Shown: piece by piece, positions 1-9,004 of the stretch
Position numbering within the stretch: position 1 is the first letter of the stretch
How the letters are laid out: every line of letters begins with the position of its first letter
DNA from: Ignavibacteriota bacterium
Lineage (GTDB): Bacteria > Bacteroidota > Ignavibacteria > Tepidaquicellales > Tepidaquicellaceae
Direction of reading: 5' to 3'
DNA: 39,383 bases
Assembly (NCBI GenBank): GCA_020437545.1
Contig: JAGQWH010000015.1
Location: 1-39,383, forward strand
Position numbers and translations under genes: made by a program
Notes under the pieces: generated by a model
What the model saw: the letters and a program-made list of their open reading frames with translations, nothing else
What the model was told of the DNA's origin: nothing
Database searches by the model: none

Positions 1-925
1 CCATTTTTGAATTAAAGGTCTTATCCTTTGCGCGCAGACCGTGATAAGCTAATCTCAAATATTCATCAGCCAATTCATTAATGTCAGTCGGCTCTTTCAC
101 ACCACTGCTTGTGCGGCTGTGCTGAAGCATTCCTTTAACGATTTCATCTGCTCTTTTTCCGTGATGATTTATCTTTTTCTCATTTTCCTTTATGTCTTTT
201 GCAAGTGATCTCACTTCATCCAGATTACCTTTTCCAATTTCTTCTTCAAGTTCATCAATCAGTTCCGTATTCACTTCCGAAAAATTATTAACAAAGTTAA
301 GAGGATTCTGAATTTCATGAGCAATGCCGGCAGTAAGTTCTCCGAGGGATGCCATTTTTTCTGACTGAATGAGTTGTGCCTGAGTTTTCTTCAAATCAGT
401 CATTGCAACTTCCAGTTCATTATTCTTTTGTTCAAGTTCAGTAGTACGTCTTTTTATCGCTTCTCGAAGTTCAATGTTTTCAATTGCAACTTTTTCAAAA
501 CCAATTGTTTCACCTTCTCCGGCTTTTGAATCCGGTACAGAAAAATGCTGATAGATAAATTTCCATCCGGAATCCCTTTTTATTAACACAGAAGTAAATC
601 TGAATTTGGAATAAAAAGACCATTCGAAATCATATAAGAAATAGGTATCTGCCAGATCGGTTATAAAGATAAGGTCATTTATAAATTCTTTATGAATTAT
701 CCTGTTTCTTAACTCACATTTCCCTGAAAGCTGATCTCCTGTTTTTTCAAAAAATTTTGTTGTGTTTTTTCTGTCCAGGAAATCTTCAGCTTCAGTTGAT
801 CCGACAAACCTATATTCATCATCCAGATAAGAATCATAAGTCTTTACATCACCGTTAATATAGCTGTGCCACCAGATATCGTACATATTCATAACTTCTG
901 ATTCTTGCTGTTTGGTTAAATTCAT
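1..925 (-). CDS. Sensor histidine kinase with N-terminal NTF2/SnoaL-like domain (3' end beyond window)
   Basis: Read on the minus strand from an ATG at 925; 308 codons are open to the window edge, so the C-terminal ATPase half is missing. Residues ~10-130 (MYDIWWHSYINGDVKTYD..., ...GWKFIYQHFS) look like an NTF2/SnoaL (DUF4440-like) small-ligand-binding fold. A coiled coil follows at ~140-188 (ELREAIKRRTTELEQKNNELE), then a HisKA dimerisation domain with H-box AGIAHEIQNPLNF; the phospho-acceptor is His203. The H-box and the following ~100 residues nearly repeat those of the giant kinase upstream (1132-8175), so the two are paralogs sharing a kinase module. There is no membrane segment, so it is probably cytosolic. 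No response regulator is visible nearby. Kinase identity is firm; the N-terminal fold is inferred from sequence character. Confidence 0.9.
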   Translation of the reverse strand, partial: MNLTKQQESEVMNMYDIWWHSYINGDVKTYDSYLDDEYRFVGSTEAEDFLDRKNTTKFFEKTGDQLSGKCELRNRIIHKEFINDLIFITDLADTYFLYDFEWSFYSKFRFTSVLIKRDSGWKFIYQHFSVPDSKAGEGETIGFEKVAIENIELREAIKRRTTELEQKNNELEVAMTDLKKTQAQLIQSEKMASLGELTAGIAHEIQNPLNFVNNFSEVNTELIDELEEEIGKGNLDEVRSLAKDIKENEKKINHHGKRADEIVKGMLQHSRTSSGVKEPTDINELADEYLRLAYHGLRAKDKTFNSKM

Positions 926-981
926 TTTTGATGTATTTTTTCTTTGTTAATTTTTTGTTTTCTCTTTAACAATATGATGTC

Positions 982-1001
982 TCCGGGGAAGCAAGCCCGG
1001 A
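982..1001 (-). other. GC-rich stem-loop upstream of the smaller kinase
   Basis: TCCGGG (982-987) pairs with CCCGGA (996-1001) around an 8-base loop. No T-run follows on either strand, so it is not a standard terminator. It sits between the small leader ORF and the kinase start at 925. Confidence 0.35.
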
Positions 1002-1017
1002 ATACAGATCACTTGTT

Positions 1018-1069
1018 TCAAAACTGAAACAAACTGTTTAAGAATTTTGTCATTCTAATCTCCCTCCTT
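1018..1069 (-). other. Possible 11-codon leader ORF with a near-perfect Shine-Dalgarno site
   Basis: In the 206-base gap between the two kinase genes, the minus strand carries AAGGAGGG (1062-1069), 8-9 bases before an ATG at 1053. That ATG opens MTKFLNSLFQF and stops with TGA at 1018-1020. It is the strongest ribosome-binding site I noticed in a window where such sites are mostly weak. A hairpin lies just downstream (982-1001), before the start of the smaller kinase at 925. It could be a leader peptide acting on that kinase, or a decayed gene start. Confidence 0.3.
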
Positions 1070-1131
1070 GTCACAAAGTACTTTAACATTTTGGAAGCCA
1101 ACTCAATCATCTGTTGAGATTATGTTTCTTA

Positions 1132-4100
1132 TTAATTTTTTAAATTCTTACCCAAAGGTAATTCAATCACAAACTCACTCCCTTCACCTTCTTTCGTCTC
1201 CACCTTCAGCTCTCCTCCGTGCGCTTTGATAATATCATAGCTCATGCTCAGCCCCAGTCCCGTACCCTGCCCGGTCGGCTTTGTTGTAAAGAACGGCTGG
1301 AAGATCTTATCCATTACTTTTTGAGGAATACCGTTACCGTTGTCCTTTACCGATATTAACACTTTATCATCAGACTTTTTTGTGCTGACTAATACTGTTG
1401 GTTCATAACCTTTGATATCCTCTTTCTTCTTTTCCGTAACTACATAAAAAGCATTGGTGATTAAATTCAATATAACTCTTCCGATCTCCTGTGGAACAAT
1501 ATTTATTTCCCCGATGCTTTTATCAAAATCAGTTTCCATCCGGGCGTTAAATGTTTTATTCTTTGCTCTCAGTCCGTGATAAGCAAGCCGTAAATACTCA
1601 TCAGCCAGTGCATTTATATCAGTCGGCTCTTTTACACCGCTGCTAGTGCGGCTGTGCTGAAGCATTCCTTTGACTATTGCCTCCGCGCGTTTACCATGAT
1701 GCTTTATTTTTTCTTCATTGTCTTTAATATCTTTTGCAAGCTCCATTGCATCTTCATAATTTCCTTTACTTAATTCTTCATTCAGCTCATCTATCAACTC
1801 AGTATTGACTTCAGAAAAATTATTGACAAAGTTCAGCGGATTCTGAATCTCGTGAGCAATGCCGGCTGTAAGCTCTCCAAGCGATGCCATCTTTTCAGAC
1901 TGAATAAGCTGTGACTGAGTTGCCTTCAATTCGATCAGAGTTGTCTCAATACTTTGTTTTGCTTTCTCAAGGTTATTAAAATCCTCGTAACGGGAATATG
2001 CTATTGAAAATGCATTGGCAAGAGCTTTTACCAGATCAATTTTCTCTTTTGCTAAAGGCTTATCATTACCCACATATATCATTCCCTGAGTGAAAGGCAC
2101 AAAATGCAGATAAAGAGATTCCGGAGGAGTAGAAGTATCCTGATATTTATTTTTGTCAGAAATTTTTCCTTCCTCCATCAAGGTCTTTGTCCAGTTCAGA
2201 AATTCTTCTTTGTCCCAGTGCTCGGTATAAACAAGTCCTTTTCGCCAGTGTTCCACTGAATTTGATGTAAGATCATTTGCATTAAAAGGCAAGTCAAGTG
2301 TTGCAAGTGAATGACCATCCGGAGCTGATAAATGAACCTTAACCTGCTCATTAATTTCATGAATTATAAAAACTCCGCACCGGAAAAACGGAACTTCCAG
2401 TGTCGTGAGTTCACGCCAGATCAAAGGTGTGATCCTGTTGAGATCTTCAGTAGATCTCATTGAAGCAATTTCAGCTCTGACTCTGTCAAGAGAAGATTCC
2501 TTAATTGCTTCAAGCGCGCGGGCTTCAGATTGTTTGAGATCTTCAAACCGTTTGTATGCAAGACTGAAAGCATTGGCAAATCGCTTTATGACTTTTATCA
2601 GATCTCCTGAAAACGGTTCTTCGCTTAAAAAGAAAAGTCCGCCTGCTGAGAAAAAAGTACAAAAGTAATACTGACATTGCAGATCTGAGAAATCTGTGCC
2701 TGAAGCAGTTTCCGGAAGCCTGAAATTATCACCGGACATTTTTTCATAATAATTTATAAGATCTTTTCCTTCTAATTTATAATAATAATCTTCCTGTTTC
2801 TCCCATGCTGTATATGCGCCCTGCAGCAATGGATGAATATCCATTGATTCATTCCCTGATAAATTAACGTCAAATCCTTCGCTCGTTTTGGTAGTGACCC
2901 AAACATTTACACTCCGGCTTTTACTGTTGATGATCCCGATACCGCAACGGATAGATTTAATTTCCTGTTTATCAAGTTCCTTGAAAATTACTGACACTAC
3001 CTGTTCAAGATCCTGACTCTTATTCATAGCCATTGTCTGAGACCTGACTCTTTCCAGTGCAGCTTCTATCTGTGATTCCTTAGCCTGTGTTTCTGCTTTC
3101 AGAAGATCAAGAAAACGTGTATAAGTCTGATTGAATACATTTGCAAATCTTATAAGAAGTTTCATAACTTCTTTATCAAAAGGTTCATTAGACGTAATGA
3201 GAAGAATTCCATGTGAGAAAAATGCTGCCTGCTGTACCCGTCTGCCTTTAATATTTTTCTCATCTATTTCAAGTTTCATTTCATCCTTTATATAGTCCAT
3301 CCAGATTTTCAGATCTTTTCCTGTAAGATCAACTACAATAGATTCCTCTCCTTTTTTCCAGGCTTTATACATTTTCTGCATAAAAGCTTTCTCTTCTACA
3401 GAACCGCTGTATCTCTTATTTGATTTGCAGCCGCTTTGATCGGTTACCCATAACTCTATCATTTTTTTCTTATCATCGATTATTCCTATACTCATCCTGT
3501 CAGGTGTCATTCCCAGCAATTCAAACTGTTCAAATAATACCTGAGCTGTTTCAGGAAGCTGTTCGCTTTTATGCATCGCCATTGATTTGGATCTTACCCT
3601 CTCAAGAGCAGCTTCTATCTGCGATTCCCTAGCCTGAGCTTCAGCTTTTAATAAATCATTGAATCGCGTATATGTGAGATCAAAAACATTTCCGAACCGG
3701 GCAAGAATATCAAGATTGTCTTCGGACAATGGTTCCTCGCCGACAGTCTGCAGTCCGCCGAAATTACTGAAAGTGAATGAAGCAATATATTGTTTCATTG
3801 CCCGCATCTGCAATTGCACATTCTCCGGAACTCGTCTGAATTCAGTATCAGTAAATAAATAGTCGTCATAGATCCTTTTCTCTTCACCTCCAATTTTATA
3901 AACCCAACTGGTATTTCTTTCCTGATATGCTTTCATCATTCCGTGATGAAAAGGATAATCTTCAAACTTCATATAGTATGATTCCGGAGGTTTTCCAATC
4001 TCAGGGTTTGCTCCCCAAACCACATTGCTCAATGCAGCTTCGTCAACGATATTGATCATGCACCAGCTCAATGCAAAATCAAGTTTAGTCAGTTCTTTAA

Positions 4101-7100
4101 AAACCGTATCCACCAGCTCTGATAACTCACCTGAGTTTTGCATCGCCATGGCTCGTGCTCGAACTCTCTCCAGTCCTAATTCTATCTGAGCTTCTCTTGC
4201 CTGAGCTTCTGATTTTTGCAGATCAAGGAACCTTGTATAAGTTTGCTGAAATACTTTTCCAAAACGCATCAGCGTTTTATTTTCTTCATCTGTATAAGGT
4301 GTGCCCGAAAAATTTTCAATATACAAACCAACATTATCCAGCAATACAGTTGATATTGCAAGTCCGGGGCAACTTAAATAAAATTTCACTGTATCCTCCG
4401 GCACTCCGGGGATAAGTTTGAAAAGCTTTTTATAAAATTTATTTTTCTCTTTGAAATTATGATGGTTGGTAAAGAAGTTAATCCCTTTTTTCTTTGCTTC
4501 AATAAAACTATTCCAGTGAGGAGAATCAAAATAAGGAATTGAAATATGAAAAGGAGCGCCATTTTTATCTGCTAACCAGATATTCATATCTTCATTTGCT
4601 TTATAATCCATAATAAACCCAGTATGTTCAACGTCAATGTTGAGTTTTATGAATTGTTCATATACTACCTGTATTACATCTTTAAGCTCTTCGCTATTTT
4701 GCATACCCATAGACCTGCTTCTGACTCTTTCCAGTGCGGCTTCGATCTGCGCTTCCTTTGCCTGTGCTTCCGCCTGAGTTACTTCCATGTATCTCCGGTA
4801 AGCAAATTCAAAAACATTTCTGAATCTTTTCAGTAAATTTACTTTTTCCTCAGAGATGGAACTAAAAGTTGAAATTCCGATCGAACCGGTTCCGATTGAA
4901 TAAAAATAATAATAAAGTGCTGAAGTATTTTTTATTCCGGGGTCATCAGGTTCACCGACTTTGTTTCTGAACTCTTTCAATTCTTCCATTTCTTTCCCGC
5001 TGAAAACAATCTCAGAAAATGCATCCTTATTACTTCTGATTTTATTTATATGATTTTCAATTAAAGGATGAATATCGTATTGAAGATAGTTTGTACTTTT
5101 TCCGATAAGATCCGAATAGTCATAATTAATAAAAGATTTATTATCATCGTTATGAATATTAATCATGGCATTTCTCATCTCATTAAAACCTAATTTTTTA
5201 AGTTCGGCATAAAGTATTTCGCTGATTCCTGATAATTCATCCGGTTTTCTCATTCCCATTGCCTGTGTCCGCAATCTTTCAAGAGATGCTTCAATTTGCG
5301 CCTCTCTTGTCTGCTCTTCCGCAATTTGAAGATCAAGATACCTTCTGATGGTCAGGTCAAGTATATTTTTAAATCTGTCAAGTATATTTATTTCTTTTTC
5401 AGAATAAGCCTTATCACTCCATGTAAAAAGGAATCCTCTGCTGAAAGGAAGAAAAGTTCCAAACTGTTTCTTGGTTTTTATAGGGAAATTTTTGTAAGAG
5501 ACAGATAGTCCTTTTTTAAGAATTTTATAATATGATTTTAAAATATCTCCTTCGAGAACAGGAAAATAATTTTCTTTGTAAAGCCAAGACTGATATTGTT
5601 TTTCATAAACAGGATGTCCCGTAAACTCAATCTCTCCTGTAAATGAAACTGTATTCTTGTTATCAAATGATGTTGCAGGATAAAGTTTTGCAATTCTGGA
5701 ATCTTTTGATAACAAAACAAAACCGCTTCGGATCGGATTTATTCCAAGTTTGTTCAGCTCCGTAAAAACTGTTCCGGCTGCATCAGTAAGGTCGGCGCTG
5801 TTATGCATCGCCATCGCCTTGCTTCTGACTCTTTCCAAAGCCGCTTCTATCTGTGCTTCCCATGTCTGCATCTCAGCTTTTTGAAGATCAAGGAAGCGGG
5901 TATAAGTTTGTTCAAAAACTTTTGCAAAACGTCTAAAAATCTCATGCGCTTCCGGATAACTTTCGTGTGTATGAAAAGATAAATATCCCTGTTTGAAAAA
6001 TGCGCAGTTATACACCATTGTATCCGGAAATTTGAATCCGGTTTTGCGCAAACCTTTGATCTTCTCACCTATTCCCTGAACTGTCGCGAGGTAATCAAAA
6101 TTTTTCCTTAATATTTCTCCGCTGACTTTTAACTCAAAGAAATCTTTTCCGGATTCCTTTGCAGAATATATTTTCTTATAAACAAAAGTTTTCGTATGAG
6201 GCATTGTAAATGGCGCTTGAAAACTTCCATCCTGAGAACTCATCCGGAATGTTGCATCCTTTTTTTCATTTTCCCAGATCACAAACCCGCAGCTACCGGT
6301 ATTCACACCAAGTTCTTTTATTTGTTCAAACAATAAAATTGCTGCATCCTGAAGTTCACTGCTGCTGTGCATCGCCATTGTTCTTGCACGAACTCTTTCG
6401 AGTGCCAGTTCAATTTGCGATTCCCTTGCCAGTATTTCAGCTTTTTGCAGATCCAGAAACCGTCTGTACATCTGACCGAACACTTTCGCAAATCTTATCA
6501 TCAGATTGCATTCATCTTCTGATAAAGGTTCATGAGAAACGACATTCAGCGAACCTTCGGGAAAGAAGAATGTCTGAAAGGATTCTCTCTCATTAAATTT
6601 TTTCTTTTTGCCATAAGACAAAATAGACGACATTGATCTGTAATATTCTTTGACTTCCTTTCCCTTTATTTCATAATAAAAGTAAGGCTCTTTCTTTTTC
6701 CATGCATTGAAATATGCTTTGAAAAAAGGATGTGCATTTACAGGGACAATGCCGAGAATTTTATTTTGATCTTTTTCAATCAGCTGTGACGACCAGATCT
6801 CAACGGTTTTATCCTTCTCATTTACAATCGCAACTCCTGTTCTTATTGCTTCTGTCCCGAGTGATTTCAGTTCATTGAAAAAAACTATCGCAGCATCTAC
6901 AAGTTCATCGCTGTTATGCATTGCCATGGATCTTGCCCGGACTCTTTCCAGAGACAGTTCTATTAAAGCTTCCTTTGCCTGTTCCTCAGCCAAAGCCACA
7001 TCCGTATATCTTCTGTAAGCCAGTCCGAATACATTTTTGAACCGTTCAAATACCTTTAACTGGTCTTCACTAACCGGTTTAAAAGAAGAAATGCTCAACG

Positions 7101-8175
7101 CTCCCTGTCCCGTCGAATAAGAATAATAAAAAACTTCTTTTGCTTTATTTAACTTTGGATCGGGAAGGTAACCAATTTTGACTCTGTAATTTCGCCAGTC
7201 TTTAATTTCTTTTTCGGAGATCACAACCGAAGCAAATGCATCACCGGACTCATTGATTTTTTCAGCCCACGATTTGACTGTCGGATGCTCATTATAAAAA
7301 ATTTCAATTTTTTCTGTGACGCCGTAATCAGAATAATAATAGCTCATAACTGATTCTTTTTCTTCATTATGAATAAGTATCTCGGAATTTCTAAGGTCGT
7401 TAAATCCAAGAGTTTTAAGTTCTTCAAAAATTGTTTCACTTATTCCGCTTAGCTGTTCCGGTTTGTTTATACTCATCGCCTGAGCTCTGACACGCTCAAG
7501 AGATGCCTCGATTTTAGCTTCCAAAGCCTGTGTCTCTGCCAAAGTCACATCTGAATATTTTCCATACGCTAAGTCAAATACATTTTTGAAACGTTTGAGA
7601 ATTGATTTTTGTTCTTTTGAGATTTTTTCAAAACATGATATCCCGATCGCTGCAGTTCCCACTGAATAAAAATGATAATAAAGCACTTTGGCTTTATTCA
7701 ATCTCGGATCATCTTTCTCGCCATAGTTTTTCCTGAATTTCTTCCATTCCTTCAGATCATCTATGGTAAAATATGTTTCTGAATAAACATTGCGTTTTTT
7801 TCTAACCTGCTGTATCTGTTTTTTAATAACCGGATGAATGTCATAAGCGAGTTTCGTAATGCTCTTGCCGATCACATCCGAATAATCATAATTCAGGAAA
7901 GTCTCATTAGCGTCATCAAATATGTTTATCATCGTATTCCTTAATTCACTGAAACCAAGTGTAAGAAGTTCTTTAAACAAAACTTCACAAATGCTGAGTA
8001 AGTCTTCCGGTTTTTTCATACTCATTGATACATTTCGCACGCGCTCAAGTGAAGCCTCTATTTTAAGGTCTTTGTTCTTATTCTCAAGTTCTGCTGTCTT
8101 TTCAGACAGGAGATCTTCAAGTTTTTTTATCTTAGCTGAAAATTCTTTTGGCAAAGTTGTTTTACCGGTCTTCAT
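1132..8175 (-). CDS. Giant cytosolic sensor histidine kinase with eleven tandem sensor-like repeats
   Basis: 2347 residues with no signal peptide or membrane segment. A short coiled coil (1-40) leads into eleven units spaced 183-189 residues apart, each opening with a helix of the type LERVRxxxMAMxxSxEL. The openings are at residues 43, 226, 409, 592, 780, 965, 1148, 1335, 1524, 1707 and 1896 (LDRVR in the last). Each unit ends with LxRFxxVFxxxYxRFxDLxxAExQ, which runs as a helix into the next. The body of each unit looks GAF-like, but I cannot name a Pfam family. Units 1, 2 and 6 are one subtype (YDYSD, DIHP, LYYYFYS); units 3, 5 and 10 are another (IRxGxxI, HPxxxxY). The kinase occupies 2088-2347: H-box with His2108 (codon 1852-1854), N-box NLITNAFYVV, DNGNGIP, and GTGLGLSMSYDIIKAHGG. 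No receiver domain. Known relatives in Bacteroidota/Chlorobi have fewer units; eleven seems exceptional. Confidence 0.93.
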   Translation of the reverse strand: MKTGKTTLPKEFSAKIKKLEDLLSEKTAELENKNKDLKIEASLERVRNVSMSMKKPEDLLSICEVLFKELLTLGFSELRNTMINIFDDANETFLNYDYSDVIGKSITKLAYDIHPVIKKQIQQVRKKRNVYSETYFTIDDLKEWKKFRKNYGEKDDPRLNKAKVLYYHFYSVGTAAIGISCFEKISKEQKSILKRFKNVFDLAYGKYSDVTLAETQALEAKIEASLERVRAQAMSINKPEQLSGISETIFEELKTLGFNDLRNSEILIHNEEKESVMSYYYSDYGVTEKIEIFYNEHPTVKSWAEKINESGDAFASVVISEKEIKDWRNYRVKIGYLPDPKLNKAKEVFYYSYSTGQGALSISSFKPVSEDQLKVFERFKNVFGLAYRRYTDVALAEEQAKEALIELSLERVRARSMAMHNSDELVDAAIVFFNELKSLGTEAIRTGVAIVNEKDKTVEIWSSQLIEKDQNKILGIVPVNAHPFFKAYFNAWKKKEPYFYYEIKGKEVKEYYRSMSSILSYGKKKKFNERESFQTFFFPEGSLNVVSHEPLSEDECNLMIRFAKVFGQMYRRFLDLQKAEILARESQIELALERVRARTMAMHSSSELQDAAILLFEQIKELGVNTGSCGFVIWENEKKDATFRMSSQDGSFQAPFTMPHTKTFVYKKIYSAKESGKDFFELKVSGEILRKNFDYLATVQGIGEKIKGLRKTGFKFPDTMVYNCAFFKQGYLSFHTHESYPEAHEIFRRFAKVFEQTYTRFLDLQKAEMQTWEAQIEAALERVRSKAMAMHNSADLTDAAGTVFTELNKLGINPIRSGFVLLSKDSRIAKLYPATSFDNKNTVSFTGEIEFTGHPVYEKQYQSWLYKENYFPVLEGDILKSYYKILKKGLSVSYKNFPIKTKKQFGTFLPFSRGFLFTWSDKAYSEKEINILDRFKNILDLTIRRYLDLQIAEEQTREAQIEASLERLRTQAMGMRKPDELSGISEILYAELKKLGFNEMRNAMINIHNDDNKSFINYDYSDLIGKSTNYLQYDIHPLIENHINKIRSNKDAFSEIVFSGKEMEELKEFRNKVGEPDDPGIKNTSALYYYFYSIGTGSIGISTFSSISEEKVNLLKRFRNVFEFAYRRYMEVTQAEAQAKEAQIEAALERVRSRSMGMQNSEELKDVIQVVYEQFIKLNIDVEHTGFIMDYKANEDMNIWLADKNGAPFHISIPYFDSPHWNSFIEAKKKGINFFTNHHNFKEKNKFYKKLFKLIPGVPEDTVKFYLSCPGLAISTVLLDNVGLYIENFSGTPYTDEENKTLMRFGKVFQQTYTRFLDLQKSEAQAREAQIELGLERVRARAMAMQNSGELSELVDTVFKELTKLDFALSWCMINIVDEAALSNVVWGANPEIGKPPESYYMKFEDYPFHHGMMKAYQERNTSWVYKIGGEEKRIYDDYLFTDTEFRRVPENVQLQMRAMKQYIASFTFSNFGGLQTVGEEPLSEDNLDILARFGNVFDLTYTRFNDLLKAEAQARESQIEAALERVRSKSMAMHKSEQLPETAQVLFEQFELLGMTPDRMSIGIIDDKKKMIELWVTDQSGCKSNKRYSGSVEEKAFMQKMYKAWKKGEESIVVDLTGKDLKIWMDYIKDEMKLEIDEKNIKGRRVQQAAFFSHGILLITSNEPFDKEVMKLLIRFANVFNQTYTRFLDLLKAETQAKESQIEAALERVRSQTMAMNKSQDLEQVVSVIFKELDKQEIKSIRCGIGIINSKSRSVNVWVTTKTSEGFDVNLSGNESMDIHPLLQGAYTAWEKQEDYYYKLEGKDLINYYEKMSGDNFRLPETASGTDFSDLQCQYYFCTFFSAGGLFFLSEEPFSGDLIKVIKRFANAFSLAYKRFEDLKQSEARALEAIKESSLDRVRAEIASMRSTEDLNRITPLIWRELTTLEVPFFRCGVFIIHEINEQVKVHLSAPDGHSLATLDLPFNANDLTSNSVEHWRKGLVYTEHWDKEEFLNWTKTLMEEGKISDKNKYQDTSTPPESLYLHFVPFTQGMIYVGNDKPLAKEKIDLVKALANAFSIAYSRYEDFNNLEKAKQSIETTLIELKATQSQLIQSEKMASLGELTAGIAHEIQNPLNFVNNFSEVNTELIDELNEELSKGNYEDAMELAKDIKDNEEKIKHHGKRAEAIVKGMLQHSRTSSGVKEPTDINALADEYLRLAYHGLRAKNKTFNARMETDFDKSIGEINIVPQEIGRVILNLITNAFYVVTEKKKEDIKGYEPTVLVSTKKSDDKVLISVKDNGNGIPQKVMDKIFQPFFTTKPTGQGTGLGLSMSYDIIKAHGGELKVETKEGEGSEFVIELPLGKNLKN

Positions 8176-8376
8176 TCGAGATTTGAATTTTTTAAAAAAG
8201 TAACCTAAGGGAAAATTTAAAACTTAATATAAATATTATTGATGAATTTTAAATGTGAAATTTTGTGAGGTATTATTATATGATTAATAGTGGACTTATA
8301 AAAGGTACGGAATTTCAAAATGTTTATTGATAGCATGTTTAATTTTGCTGCCTTTAAAATATCTAAATTAAAAGTT

Positions 8377-8430
8377 TCAGGATTTATAAATATCCCTTCT
8401 ATGTCCAATTTTGATTATCAAAATTGTTTC
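8377..8430 (-). pseudogene. In-frame remnant of the RelE/ParE toxin C-terminus beyond a premature TAA
   Basis: Directly after the TAA at 8431-8433 the same frame continues as ETILIIKIGHRRDIYKS and then TGA at 8377-8379. This matches the usual last strand and conserved HRxxxY end of RelE/ParE toxins. The frame is intact, so a single base change could explain the break. Confidence 0.7.
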
Positions 8431-8628
8431 TTATATAAATTCAAATAAAATTCTATAGTCACCAACCCGAATTCTATAAATCCCTTCTTTAACTTTTAAT
8501 TTTTTGATTTGCAGTTTATCAGGTGAAGTTAATAGTAAGTCTATTTTTCCCAAAAGTCGTTTTGATAGATTTTTGTCTGATTTAATGAGGAACTTTCTGG
8601 CAGTTTCTGAATACTCAAGCTTTTTCAA
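8431..8628 (-). CDS. RelE/ParE-family toxin, truncated at the C-terminus by a stop codon
   Basis: 65 residues beginning with a TTG whose bases overlap the antitoxin stop (TTGA, 4-base overlap, translational coupling). The sequence is typical of small RelE/ParE ribonuclease or gyrase toxins: LEYSETARKFLIKSDKN at the start and GIYRIRVGDYRILFEFI near the end. Family members are usually 80-90 residues and finish with a strand carrying an Arg and a Tyr needed in many RelE enzymes. Here a TAA falls just before that strand, and the missing part is still readable in frame (8377-8430). The gene is therefore probably an inactive toxin, unless the stop is read through or is a sequencing error. The family call is strong; loss of activity is inferred. 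Confidence 0.75.
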   Translation of the reverse strand: MKKLEYSETARKFLIKSDKNLSKRLLGKIDLLLTSPDKLQIKKLKVKEGIYRIRVGDYRILFEFI

Positions 8629-8903
8629 ATCCCTAATTCTTTTTTGATCTGTTCAGCACTATAGACTTTACCTTTACCGTATTCTAATTGCGCTTTCTTG
8701 ATATCCTGAAGAGTTTCTTCGTTAAGCTCTTCAATATCAAAATCCGCATTTTCAAGAATCATTTCTAAACTATCTTTACCGTTTTTTGTTTTTATAAACT
8801 CTGCAAAATTCTTTACAGCATAAAAATCTTTTTCTTCGAATGAATCAAGCAACTTGTATAAAGTTTCTCTCTTTATTTGTTTGAGTTTAGATTTAGTTTT
8901 CAT
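8625..8903 (-). CDS. Antitoxin of the RelE-type pair
   Basis: 92 residues, immediately upstream of and overlapping the toxin by 4 bases, the usual antitoxin-first order. The N-terminal half is helical (ETLYKLLDSFEEKDFYAVKNFAEFI). The C-terminal part, LNEETLQDIKKAQLEYGKGKVYSAEQIKKELGI in outline, resembles the neutralising tail of a common antitoxin group that ends in G-x-x-x-S-x-E-x-x-x-x-E-L-G-I. It should bind the toxin and probably its own promoter. It begins with an ATG at 8901-8903 and looks intact, so the antitoxin is kept while the toxin is broken. Confidence 0.7.
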   Translation of the reverse strand: MKTKSKLKQIKRETLYKLLDSFEEKDFYAVKNFAEFIKTKNGKDSLEMILENADFDIEELNEETLQDIKKAQLEYGKGKVYSAEQIKKELGI

Positions 8904-8963
8904 ATGCTTTAATTATATAAAATAAACTAATAGAAAATGATTAATTATAAAAGTCTGTAATTT

Positions 8964-9000
8964 CCAATACCCAATACCCAATACTCACGACCCAATACTT
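8964..9000 (-). repeat. TATTGGG/TATTGAG heptamer array downstream of the GNAT gene
   Basis: On the minus strand this reads AGTATTGGGTCGTGAGTATTG and so on, with about four 7-base units, starting four bases after the stop codon at 9005-9007. It has the same orientation relative to its gene as the other stop-side arrays. Confidence 0.75.
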
Positions 9001-9004
9001 TCCC

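Noticed and set aside
8217-8408. 63-codon open frame on the minus strand beyond the RelE toxin
   Set aside because: It overlaps the readable toxin tail in another frame, has no recognisable protein pattern and is AT-rich noise.
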